In this document: one piece after another, positions 1 through 8,200 of the stretch
Numbering within the stretch: position 1 is the first letter of the stretch
Layout: the number at the start of each line of letters is the position of its first letter
Assembly: GCA_947311115.1 (NCBI GenBank)
Contig: CAMZKE010000057.1
Coordinates: forward strand, 1-32,964
Source: an uncultured Bacteroidales bacterium
GTDB lineage: Bacteria; Bacteroidota; Bacteroidia; Bacteroidales; JAFGXI01
Reading direction: 5' to 3'
DNA length: 32,964 nucleotides
Program-made: the position numbers and the translations under genes
The notes under the pieces: model-generated
Told to the model about the DNA's origin: nothing
Databases searched by the model: none
What the model saw: the letters and a program-made list of their open reading frames with translations, nothing else

Positions 1-92
1 CTTATACTTCGTTGCAAACCATTTGCAGTATTCATATACAGCGGCATGGTTCGTCGCCTCATCTCAGAAAAAGAAAAACGCATGAATAATCC
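1..92. repeat. Dispersed intergenic repeat A, copy 1 (cut by window edge)
   Basis: This stretch is nearly identical to 2766-2855, with only scattered substitutions and one single-base indel. It includes the palindrome GCAAACCATTTGC and ends with GCATGAATAATC, after which the similarity stops. The rest of the element would lie left of the window. Read on the minus strand, it shares the frame described for the copy at 2640-2863, but a TGA lies just upstream of the shared block here. It is followed directly by repeat B copy 1, so the two families abut. I recognise no named family. Confidence 0.75.
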
Positions 93-110
93 GACTTTTT
101 TAATATATTT

Positions 111-201
111 TAATCTGTTTGGGTTTAATTCCCGTCCCTTGGGACGTATAAAAGAATAGTATTCCAAAACGATACCTCGTCCGCTTGCGGCGAGGAGATT
201 C
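111..201. repeat. Dispersed intergenic repeat B, copy 1
   Basis: This 91 bp block aligns almost without gaps to 9655-9745. It starts TAATCTGTTTGGGTTTAATT and ends AGATTC. It contains a short perfect hairpin, CGTCCC-TT-GGGACG (133-146), and a second hairpin with arms at 175-184 and 187-195 (CCTCG-T-CCGC pairing with GCGG-CGAGG, one bulged T). It lies just downstream of the minus-strand gene ending at 216 and could serve as its 3' end. The second copy is not at a gene end, so a general terminator role is not supported. Confidence 0.7.
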
Positions 202-215
202 ATTGTTTTATATTA

Positions 216-839
216 TTATAATAACCAAGCTAACCCAATTGATAATTGAAAATATTGTATTCCATTATAACCATATTTCTGGTAAGTAATGTAATTATAT
301 TTTCCTGCTATTTGCATTCCTGCTTCGGCATCTTTTCCAAAAGGTATAAATATTCCAATTTCAGGAGCAAATTGAAACTGCCATGTTTGGTCAGAAATAA
401 GTAAGGTTCCCACTTGTTTTTCTAATTTAGAATATACTGTACCAACATTTATACCAGTATATGGTTTTATCCAGAACTCCGGCATAAAATAATAATTTGC
501 ACTTACTAATATAGGAAAGTTGTAATAATAATTTGATATACTTGTTGTTATTGCACCATCTTCAAATTGGTATGTGTCTCTGTTTTTAAGTTCGTAAAAA
601 CCTAACCAACTCATAGAGCCTCCTACAGAAATGTTTTTTGTTACAAATTTCTTTCCTTCTAATAAAAAACTACGATAACTAGGATTGCTAATGTTTTCTT
701 TAAGCTTTCCAATAGGAAAAGATGGAGCGTAATTGATAGAGAAAAAACCATTAGGCTGATTTATGTACGAATCGTTAGCTTCTTGCGAAAAAGCATTTAA
801 CGAAACTATTATTGTTAAAATTATAAATATATTTTTCAT
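216..839 (-). CDS. Putative outer-membrane beta-barrel protein
   Basis: This is a 207-residue protein with a classic signal peptide: MKN, a hydrophobic stretch to about residue 16, and a cleavage site near NAFSQ. The mature part alternates aromatic and small residues and ends on hydrophobic-aromatic strands (YFQLSIGLAWLL). Motifs such as GGSMSWLGFY and KPYTGINVGTVYS fit an eight-stranded OmpW/OprF-like barrel common in Bacteroidota. No specific family is recognised. It follows the DUF4136 lipoprotein gene with only 5 bp between them, so the two are probably co-transcribed and may share an envelope role. The barrel assignment rests on sequence pattern, not on a diagnostic motif. Confidence 0.6.
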   Translation of the reverse strand: MKNIFIILTIIVSLNAFSQEANDSYINQPNGFFSINYAPSFPIGKLKENISNPSYRSFLLEGKKFVTKNISVGGSMSWLGFYELKNRDTYQFEDGAITTSISNYYYNFPILVSANYYFMPEFWIKPYTGINVGTVYSKLEKQVGTLLISDQTWQFQFAPEIGIFIPFGKDAEAGMQIAGKYNYITYQKYGYNGIQYFQLSIGLAWLL

Positions 840-844
840 TTTTT

Positions 845-1651
845 TTATTTTGAAGTGTGAATGTATGGTGATTGATTAAACGATTCATCAATACCTCTAT
901 TGAAACGGTCAACATTATAATCGTCATAATCAGACACAGTACCGTTAATAAACGATTGCCATCTGTATTTTAATTCAGGTATTGAGTCTGGTGGAGTGTC
1001 TGCTATTTCGTCATCAGTTTTACCGTCCATAAAGTTATAAAAATCTCTAAGCGAGTTTCCATCAATCATTTCTGTCATAATTGTACCTGTTTCGTATGTG
1101 TACGAACCATATCCCCAGTAAGGGTAGTATGGGTAGTAACCACCCCAATAACCACCATAATAATCGGTTCCGTTTACATTTTGGTTAGTATTGATTGATT
1201 TGTAATAGCCGTAGTCCCAGCCCCAGCCCCAGTATCCGCCCCAGCCGTACCACCAACCGGGGTATCCAACATAAGAGGTGTTTTGAACAAGAGATAAAAC
1301 AATGTTTACTCCAAAATCGGCATCTTTTAAATCGGTTACTTGTTGATAGCCTTGTGCTATAAATTTAGAGCGTATAGATTCTCTAATTTTAGGACCATTC
1401 CCTTTTGGACTCCAGAATTTTTTCAATTCATCATCTGTTATATAATCTGATATTACACCTACAGAATCCCGAATAATAAATGTTTTGTATGTTTGGAAAT
1501 TTTCTGTGGGACTTTTCTCAAAATCGGTATCGTAATAAGTAAGAGTTACATCATAATCATCAGTATTTCCTGTGTTTAAATCTTTAAAACACGAAGAAAA
1601 TATAAGACTAACTGTACTTATTAAAAGTAAAAATTTAATTCTTTTCATCAT
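845..1651 (-). CDS. DUF4136-family lipoprotein
   Basis: This 268-residue protein has a type II signal peptide with lipobox IFSSC (Cys about residue 21), so it is predicted to be a lipid-anchored envelope protein. The region around 30-125 and the C-terminal part match the pattern of DUF4136: a Tyr/Asp-rich start, 'FQTYKTFII', an 'IRSKFIAQGYQQV' helix and 'DADFGVNIVLSL'. Between about 128 and 190 it carries a strongly Trp/Tyr/Gly-rich insert. Such aromatic stretches are common in Bacteroidota members of the family. The role is unknown. It is the first gene of a two-gene operon. An exact TAnnTTTG box lies 22-29 bp upstream on the minus strand. Two consecutive ATGs make the exact start uncertain by one codon. 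Confidence 0.75.
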   Translation of the reverse strand: MMKRIKFLLLISTVSLIFSSCFKDLNTGNTDDYDVTLTYYDTDFEKSPTENFQTYKTFIIRDSVGVISDYITDDELKKFWSPKGNGPKIRESIRSKFIAQGYQQVTDLKDADFGVNIVLSLVQNTSYVGYPGWWYGWGGYWGWGWDYGYYKSINTNQNVNGTDYYGGYWGGYYPYYPYWGYGSYTYETGTIMTEMIDGNSLRDFYNFMDGKTDDEIADTPPDSIPELKYRWQSFINGTVSDYDDYNVDRFNRGIDESFNQSPYIHTSK

Positions 1652-1672
1652 TTATATTCTTTTTATTTTTCA

Positions 1673-1680
1673 CAAAAATA
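1673..1680 (-). promoter_or_regulatory. -7 promoter box for the DUF4136 operon
   Basis: On the minus strand this reads TATTTTTG, an exact match to the Bacteroidota -7 consensus TAnnTTTG, 22 bp before the start codon. No clear TTTG -33 box is seen at the expected spacing. Confidence 0.5.
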
Positions 1681-1778
1681 GGATTTTTCTCTTAAATAAA
1701 AATAAATTAAGTACTATTATACTTAATTCAAGCAGGCTTATATTTTATTTTTATAATTTAGCTGTAAATTTTATTCTT

Positions 1779-2582
1779 ATGATGTCTAATTTATTTAAGC
1801 TTTTAATAATTCTTTTTATGGCAATTTTTACAGGATGTTCATATAATAGTTCGTTTTATTATACAAAATCGGAGTATAACGAAATACAAAATATTGATTA
1901 CGAAGATGTTTATTTGGTGAATAATGATGGTATTAAACTTAATGCTGTATATATGCAACCAAAAGGTAGAATAAAAGGCTCGGTTTTATTAATTCATGGA
2001 AATGGAGGGAATGTATCGGGGTGGATTTATTCGATTAAACCATTGGTTGATGCAGGATATCGTGCTATTGTTTTTGACTATCATGGTTATGGTAAGTCGG
2101 AAGGGAAACCAAATCATAAAAATGTAGTTACTGATGCTGAACTGTTTCTTAACTATTTGATTAAAAGAGCTAATAAAGATGAAAAACTTGTGATATGGGG
2201 ATGTTCTCTTGGCGGAAACTTATCTGTAAATATTGCAGAGCGTAATCAAGATAAGGTTTATGCACTTATTGATGAAGCGGGATTTAGTTCGCACAGCGAT
2301 ATTGCTGTAGCAATGATGCCGTGGTTTATAAAACCTTTTGCACGATTAACTGTTGCAGCTCCTTATTCATCAAAAAAGATAATTAAAAAGCTGAAAATAC
2401 CGGTATTGATTATTCACAGTATTGAGGACGAAACTGTTCCTTTTAGAATGGGAGTGAAGGTGTTTAATAATGCTAATGAGCCAAAAGAGTTTTGGAAAAT
2501 TAAGGGTAAGCATTGCTACGCAATTACCGATTATAAGAAAGAATTTATTACTAAATTAGATTCGTTAATTGGGCTGAAATAA
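1779..2582 (+). CDS. Alpha/beta-hydrolase lipoprotein
   Basis: This is a serine hydrolase of the alpha/beta fold, 267 residues from the chosen start. Visible features are the oxyanion-side motif HGNGGNVSGW, the FDYHGYGKSEG turn, the nucleophile elbow GCSLGG, an acid in HSIEDETVPF and a late KGKHCYA histidine. These resemble the BEM46/YfhR (DUF1749-like) group. The frame is open back to 1572, but the codons before 1779 encode no sensible protein and overlap the divergent gene. Starting at 1779 gives MMSNLFK followed by a lipobox (IFTGC), so it is probably an exported lipoprotein. The substrate is unknown. It is monocistronic and followed by a hairpin terminator. Confidence 0.85.
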   Translation: MMSNLFKLLIILFMAIFTGCSYNSSFYYTKSEYNEIQNIDYEDVYLVNNDGIKLNAVYMQPKGRIKGSVLLIHGNGGNVSGWIYSIKPLVDAGYRAIVFDYHGYGKSEGKPNHKNVVTDAELFLNYLIKRANKDEKLVIWGCSLGGNLSVNIAERNQDKVYALIDEAGFSSHSDIAVAMMPWFIKPFARLTVAAPYSSKKIIKKLKIPVLIIHSIEDETVPFRMGVKVFNNANEPKEFWKIKGKHCYAITDYKKEFITKLDSLIGLK

Positions 2583-2588
2583 ATAAAA

Positions 2589-2612
2589 CTCTCAACAATA
2601 GTTTGTTGAGAG
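2589..2612 (+). terminator. Hairpin terminator after the hydrolase gene
   Basis: A perfect 10 bp stem, CTCTCAACAA / TTGTTGAGAG, with a 4 nt loop begins 7 bp after the stop codon and is followed by CTTTATTG. The T tract is short, so efficiency is uncertain. Confidence 0.6.
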
Positions 2613-2639
2613 CTTTATTGTATTATCATAAAAATCATA

Positions 2640-2863
2640 TTAACCTGCATTATTCATAGAATTCAATATCACTACGTATAATCTGTTTGTAAACAGTCGG
2701 TTATCGCAAAACCCAAATCGCCAAAATTTGGGTGATTATATTTTTCAATATACATTTTTCTTTTCCTGATACTTTGTTGCAAACCATTTGCAGTATTCAT
2801 ATACAGGGGCATGGTTCGTCGCCTCATCTTTAAAAATAAAAACGCATGAATAATCAGGGTTAA
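2640..2863. repeat. Intergenic repeat A, copy 2, with imperfect inverted ends
   Basis: The left end TTAACCTGCATTATTCATAG (2640-2659) is an imperfect inverted copy of the right end GCATGAATAATCAGGGTTAA (2844-2863), differing by two single-base indels and the last two bases. The right part (2766-2855) repeats the start of the window. The element holds internal palindromes CTGTTT-GT-AAACAG (2683-2696) and CCCAAAT...ATTTGGG. On the minus strand the first ~40 codons from the right end are open, and a further short ATG frame follows. The size and inverted ends resemble a miniature mobile element or a decayed coding remnant. I recognise no transposase or named family. This explains the only gene-free stretch in the window over 300 bp (2583-2905). 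Confidence 0.65.
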
Positions 2864-2905
2864 ATCTGTGTCTAATTATTAGAAGTAAAAACGGATAATT
2901 AGATA

Positions 2906-3415
2906 TTATTTTGTACTTGTAGTATCAGTTTCTTCGGTATATCCAAGATTTGTAAATTTACCCGATGCTACGGTAAAACCATCAGTAAGGTCAGATGTGT
3001 TTACAACATCAAAATTAAATGTACCGGATATTTTCTTTTCGGTAGTGTTAACTTCTGTAATTTCTACTGTACCTTTATTACTAATATATTGCCCGGATTT
3101 AGGTTTCCATACGCAACCAACCTGTGCACTTAGCGAATCAATAGAAGTTGATGAGGTGTAAGTGCCTTTTTGGTCGCCTTTTACAGTTACCGATAAAATT
3201 TTACCATCAGTATCTGTGCCAACAATTACAAATATGTTTGTGTTTGGGTAATGTTTGGTTACTCTTGTTAAAGCACTCCAAGCAGTATCGTTTACTGTGG
3301 CTGTCATTGATGCGGAAGATACATAAGTGGAGATTTCTTCGGCATCTTCTTTTTTACATGAGAAAATAGTAATAACTATTGCCAAACTTGTTAAAATTAA
3401 TAAATGTTTTTTCAT
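2906..3415 (-). CDS. DUF6252-like lipoprotein
   Basis: This small exported lipoprotein is 169 residues, with MKKHLLILTSL followed by lipobox TIFSC and a Lys-Lys-Glu-Asp linker. The mature part has the order seen in Bacteroidota DUF6252 proteins: 'MTATVNDTAWSA' near the N-terminus, a middle beta region with 'GTVEITEV', then 'ISGTFNFDV' and a closing 'FTVASGKFTNLGY'. The function is unknown. The frame is open to an ATG at 3445, but that codon lies inside an exact -7 box (3443-3450), so the start at 3415 is chosen. No partner gene is evident; the next minus-strand gene is 79 bp upstream. Confidence 0.65.
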   Translation of the reverse strand: MKKHLLILTSLAIVITIFSCKKEDAEEISTYVSSASMTATVNDTAWSALTRVTKHYPNTNIFVIVGTDTDGKILSVTVKGDQKGTYTSSTSIDSLSAQVGCVWKPKSGQYISNKGTVEITEVNTTEKKISGTFNFDVVNTSDLTDGFTVASGKFTNLGYTEETDTTSTK

Positions 3416-3442
3416 TTTAATTATATTTTTATGTTTGAGAAG

Positions 3443-3450
3443 CAAAAGTA
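3443..3450 (-). promoter_or_regulatory. -7 promoter box for the DUF6252-like gene
   Basis: This reads TACTTTTG on the minus strand, an exact TAnnTTTG, with the start codon 27 bp downstream. It decides between the two possible starts, because the upstream ATG (3445) falls within it. Confidence 0.55.
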
Positions 3451-3494
3451 AATATTATATTTGAATTAGATAAAGTTATTATCAATAATTACAG

Positions 3495-3914
3495 TCAGCT
3501 GCCGCCACCAACATATTTTACTTCACCTGGAGTTTTTACGTGTTTAAATGCTTTGCTCTCTACGTAAGAGTATAAAAATTTAATTTCATCGTTTACCGGT
3601 TTGTAGTTTTCTTTACTTTTAGCTTTGTATATTGTGTATTTTTTATTTTTATCTTTATTTAAATAAAGAAGTAGTTTAGTTCCTTTTTTGTAGTTATTAT
3701 TATCAACCTTAACTAAATAGGTTTTATGTACTTTCCCTTTGTAAATTTGTACTGCTTCAAACTCGCAAAATAATCCCAAATTCCCAACTTCTCGTATATC
3801 AATAAGTTTAGCGGTTATAATTGTGTTTGCTTTATTGTAATCATCAATAATTTCTTTCTCGTTTATTTTTGTTTGAGAAAAAACAGAAATAAATATTAGT
3901 AAAAAGTATGTCAT
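3495..3914 (-). CDS. Small exported protein, unknown function
   Basis: This 139-residue protein begins with a short hydrophobic export signal (MTYFLLIFISVFSQ). The signal lacks a positive residue, although the codons just upstream would read NKK. The mature part has a beta-rich pattern: 'TIITAKLIDI', 'CEFEAVQIYKGKV', 'TYLVKVDN', 'GTKLLLYL'. This loosely recalls bacterial TIMP/NTR-like domains that contain a 'YKG...G..YLVYL' signature, but the usual paired cysteines are missing, so this is only a suggestion. It ends in a Gly-rich tail (YVGGGS). No neighbouring gene clarifies its role. Confidence 0.55.
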   Translation of the reverse strand: MTYFLLIFISVFSQTKINEKEIIDDYNKANTIITAKLIDIREVGNLGLFCEFEAVQIYKGKVHKTYLVKVDNNNYKKGTKLLLYLNKDKNKKYTIYKAKSKENYKPVNDEIKFLYSYVESKAFKHVKTPGEVKYVGGGS

Positions 3915-4067
3915 TTTTTTATTAAATATTGAGCTATAAAGGTATATGATTTTATTTGGTTTTTTATATTATTATGAAAAATATTCACACTCTTGAAGTT
4001 AAATATTTGCAAATTTATTTATAAACTTTTGTGTGAATAACTTTTTTATTTCTTTGTTTGTTTATTG

Positions 4068-4098
4068 TTGTTATAGCTGTTTTGTAAAAGTACTTTTG
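4068..4098 (+). promoter_or_regulatory. Promoter of the HU-SPOR gene; likely leaderless transcript
   Basis: TTG (4068-4070), a 20 bp spacer and TACTTTTG (4091-4098) form a complete Bacteroidota -33/-7 promoter. The ATG at 4107 is only 8 bp beyond the -7 box, about where transcription should begin. Confidence 0.65.
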
Positions 4099-4106
4099 TG
4101 ATAGCA

Positions 4107-5192
4107 ATGAATAAAGATAAAATAGACATAAATAAGCATATTTCGGAATTGTTGTATTCTTACGATTGTGTTATTCTGCCTGATTTTGGAGGGTTTATAA
4201 CAAATTATAAGCCTGCAAGTTTGTCTGATGATGGTAAATTTATAATTCCACCATCGAAGGCTATTTCATTTAATAAAAATTTAAGCAAAAACGATGGTTT
4301 ATTAATTAATTTTATTGCAGAAAAAAACAATATAGATTATAGCAAATCAAAACAATATGTAGCCGATTTTGTTACCGATGTTTTTTTTAAACTTGATAGT
4401 AACAAGAAATTTGTTTTTGATAAAATAGGAGAGTTTGTTTTCGATAAATCGTTAAATTTAATTTTTGAGCCATATACAACCGAAAATTATTTGTCGGATT
4501 CGTTTGGGTTATCTGCAATTAATTTTCCTGTACTCGATAGTAGTGTACAAAAAAGTATATCGGATAATGGAGGCTTAAAAAAGCTTTTATTAAGTTCTAC
4601 GGCAAAGAAAATTTATTTAGTAATTCCTATAATAATATTATTATCAATAGTATCGGTTAAAACCAATTTGTTAAATAATTTTTCGTTAAACACATCATCA
4701 ATAACAAGTGTTGAAACAGGTTTGTCTAATAATAAAAAATCGGATAATATTGTTGAACGCAAAATTGATTCGATGACAAAAAAAGAAAATGCTCTTTTTT
4801 ATAAAGAACCTGAGTTTGTTATACCAAAACATTACGATTCGTTGGTAATTCAAATAATGGATACTGAGGCAAGTGCAAATTTGATTGCTGATAATGTTAA
4901 AATAGAAGATACTAAAACCGTATTATCTGTTAAAGCCGAAGTTAAAAAAGAATCATCAAAAAAAGAAATTGTAAAAGGTAAATATATATTAGTTTCGGGT
5001 AGTTATAAAAATATTAATCGTGCTAAAAAACGTATTGAAAAGTTAGAAAAACAAGGTTTTTCTCCTGAAATAATTAAGTATAAAGGTGGTTACAGAATAT
5101 CAGTAGCATCGTACAACGATAAAATTTTAGCAAAAAAAGAAGCTAAAAGGTTTAAGAAACAGGGTGTTAAATCTTGGGTTGCTTCTCGGTAA
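4107..5192 (+). CDS. HU/CCDC81-like and SPOR domain membrane protein
   Basis: This 361-residue inner-membrane protein joins two domains. Residues about 1-125 match the prokaryotic CCDC81-like HU domain found in Bacteroidota (start 'ISELLYSYDCVILPDFGGF', then 'SFNKNLSKNDGLL', ending 'GEFVFD'). One transmembrane helix lies near 168-185. Residues about 290-361 form a SPOR domain ('YILVSGSYKNINRAKKRIEKL', 'GYRISVASYN'), which in known proteins binds denuded peptidoglycan at division sites. The order implies a cytoplasmic HU-like part and a periplasmic SPOR part. The frame is open upstream through a GTG at 4098, but that overlaps the promoter, so ATG 4107 is used. It is monocistronic and convergent with sbcC. 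Confidence 0.88.
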   Translation: MNKDKIDINKHISELLYSYDCVILPDFGGFITNYKPASLSDDGKFIIPPSKAISFNKNLSKNDGLLINFIAEKNNIDYSKSKQYVADFVTDVFFKLDSNKKFVFDKIGEFVFDKSLNLIFEPYTTENYLSDSFGLSAINFPVLDSSVQKSISDNGGLKKLLLSSTAKKIYLVIPIIILLSIVSVKTNLLNNFSLNTSSITSVETGLSNNKKSDNIVERKIDSMTKKENALFYKEPEFVIPKHYDSLVIQIMDTEASANLIADNVKIEDTKTVLSVKAEVKKESSKKEIVKGKYILVSGSYKNINRAKKRIEKLEKQGFSPEIIKYKGGYRISVASYNDKILAKKEAKRFKKQGVKSWVASR

Positions 5193-5271
5193 TTAAGGTT
5201 TCTATATAAAGTTTTATTTATATGTTATTAAACGAAATTCAAATCTCAGATTTATAATACTGTATCTGTTT

Positions 5272-8200
5272 TTACTCCCAACTTCTATATATTAAACTAC
5301 CTTTTTTATCGTCTTTAATAATACGTAAATTAGTGGCTATTTCGTCTTGCAGTTCATCAACATGTGAAATAATTCCGACAATTCGGTTTTCTTTTCTAAG
5401 CGATTTTATTGCATCAAAAACCAAACGTAACGATTCCTCATCTTGAGTACCAAAACCTTCATCTAAAAAGAAAAAGTTTTGGTCTGATTTGTTTAACTTT
5501 TGTACACTACCAGCTAATGCTAAAGCAAGCGATAATGAAGCCTGAAACGTTTGTCCTCCTGATAATGTTTTCACACTTCGGCGTTTGCCATCGTTTAAAT
5601 AATCAATAACATCGAAGTTGTTATTTTTGCCAAGAACTAAGCTTAAACTTTGCTTTGTTAATTTATGAAAACGTAGGTTTGCATAATCAATAAGTTGTTG
5701 CAAATATACAGCCGAAACATATTGCACAAAGCCTTGAGCTTTAAATAATTTAGATAAAACCTTTATATCTTCTCGCCTAAGTTCTTTTTCTTTAAGTTGT
5801 TTTTCTAGTTGTTGTTTTTGTTTTAAATCAGCCATTAGCTTATTTATTGTACTTTGAAGCCCTCCAATTTTTGAAGTTATTTCTTCAATTTTTTTTGATA
5901 TTTCTTCAATTTCAGATTTTAGACTATTGTATTTTTGCTGATTAAATTGTTTGTTTTTTGTTTGCTTTATTAAATTATCAACAATTGATTTGGCCGAGTT
6001 TAGATTCAAAAAGTATTTGTCAATCTTTTGTTTTTCTTTTACAATATCAAAATTTTGTGATAAAATGGTTATTACAAGTTTAATATCATTGAAATCCGAT
6101 TGTTTTAGTTTGTTGTTAATATCTTTATCAATTATATTTATTTCAGCAGTAATTTCTACCAATTGCTTTTTATGTTCATTTAACGAGCTTGTTGTTTTTG
6201 CTTCGGATATTTTTAAATCATCAATTTTTTCGACAAGTGTATTGTAGTTTTCTTCAACTTGTTTAATTTTAGTATTTAGTGAGTTTTGCTCGGTTTTTAA
6301 TTCTGCAATAGTTTTATTTTTGTACAAATTAATATTAATAGTTTTTATTTGCGATTGAAGAGTTTTTTTATTTGATTCAACTTCTGTTTTAATGTTGTTT
6401 AGTTTGTTTATTTGTTCTTTTTTAAATGAAAGCTCTTCGGTTAATTTATTTTGTTTATTTGTGTGGTTATCAAGTTGTTTTCGTTGCGATTTTAATAGTT
6501 TTATTGTTTTGTCTGCATCAATAAAATCGGTAATTAATTTAGCTTTTTCGCTAATGCTATAATTGTCAGATTTAAAAGTGTTTATAAATATTTTATATTC
6601 TTTATTTTTAGCGGTAAGTTGTTCGTTTATTTCGTTAATGTTTTTTGTTTCTGCATTAATTTTTGTTTCTAAAATATTAAATTCGTTAATATATTCACGT
6701 ATAGATGCAATAAATTTTTCACCATTAGATGTTTGAGTTTGTAGTTTGGTAAGTTCGGCATCGATACTCTCAATATTTATTGGGTTTGGGTGCTCGGTTG
6801 AACCACAAACAGGGCAAGCTGTACCGGCTTTTAAATTTGCCGAAAATTCTTTTAATTTTTGTTTTATTATTAGTTCGTCTCTTTTGTTTTTTGCTTGCAA
6901 AAGTTTTTCTTCAAATTCGTTTATTTTTAAAATTAATAATTTAACAAGCTCATTTATAGGTTTCTCAAAATTAATATTTAATTTGTTTTGCTTGTCTTTA
7001 ACAATTATGTTTTGCTTGTTGCTATTAAGCGAATTTAAAGTTTTTTGTTTTGTCTGTAAATTTGCTTTTAAGCTGTTTATTTCAGCTTCTAAGTTATCTT
7101 TTTTATTAAACCATTCTTTTAATTTTGCAAGTTTGGTTAAATCTTTTTCGTCTTTTTCGGTTTCTTTTATTTGTGTTTTTATTGATGAAATATTATTATC
7201 TATACTTTTTTTATTTTCTGCAATAATTTTAAGTTTGCGTTGTTCATTTTCTAATTTTTTTTCAACTTTTAAAATATTATCATTTAATTCGTTTATTGTT
7301 ATTAGTTTTCCTATTTCTTCAACTATTGCTTTGTATTTATCAATATTATTAAACTCAACTTTTGTTTTCTCGAAAAGTTTGTTGCTCTCGCTTATCGATT
7401 TCTTAATCTTTTCAAGTTTTGAGTTTAGCTCTAATATTGTTTTATTAATTTCCTTATTTTTATTTTCGTTTGTTTTTTTATTATCTAATAGAGGTTTAAA
7501 ATGTGTTAAGCAATATTCAAATTGTTTTATTTTAGTTTCTGATTTCTCGAAATTTTCTTTTTGAGAATTTAAATTATTAAATTTCTCAGTAGCTTGTTTT
7601 AGTTCTTCAAATATGGCTTTTATTTTTTCAATTTCTTTAAACTCAATGTTCTTTTTATCGAATAGTTCTGATAGTGTTTTCTTTTCTTTTGTTGCTTCGG
7701 TTAAAAGTTGCTTGTTTTTATTAATCTCTTCATTGTTAGTTTCTTTAAATTGTTCAAGTTGTCCTGTTAAATTATCAATTTGCGAATTATTTTCTTTATC
7801 AATGCTACCAACTTTATGTGATAAATCAAATTTATTTAAGTTGAAAATTTCTTTTAACATATTTGTACGGTCTTTATCGCCAAGTTGTAAAAATTCCATA
7901 AATTTTCCTTGAGGGATAATAATTGTACGTTTAAAGTTTTCGTAAGATAGTTCTATAATTTCTTCTGCTTTATATTCTCCTGCTACCCATTTATCATCAA
8001 TAAATTTGTATTGTTTTTTTATGAGGGTACCTACATCTTCAAAATTCTTTGAATTTCGTTTTCCCGATACGGTAAATCTGTATTTTTCGTTTTTGCTACT
8101 TAAAAATTCAAAATCGATAAGTAAAGTATTCGATTTTAAATTCATTAGATTGTAGCTTATACTGTCTCGTTTGTTCATTTTCTCCATTTGTCCATAAAGA

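Noticed and set aside
1572-1778. An N-terminal extension of the alpha/beta hydrolase
   Set aside because: It overlaps the divergent lipoprotein gene and its promoter, and it would bury the lipoprotein signal that starts at 1779.
3416-3445. Upstream ATG for the DUF6252-like protein
   Set aside because: It falls inside an exact -7 promoter box, and the signal peptide begins normally at 3415.
5241-5253. AAATCT-C-AGATTT palindrome between the HU-SPOR gene and sbcC as a terminator
   Set aside because: The loop is a single base, the stem is short and A/T-rich, and there is no T tract on either side.
6746-7564. A 272-codon plus-strand open frame inside sbcC
   Set aside because: It is the antisense shadow of the Lys/Glu/Asn-rich coiled coil, giving a Ser/Phe/Leu-rich nonsense translation. 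sbcC on the other strand is complete and well supported.
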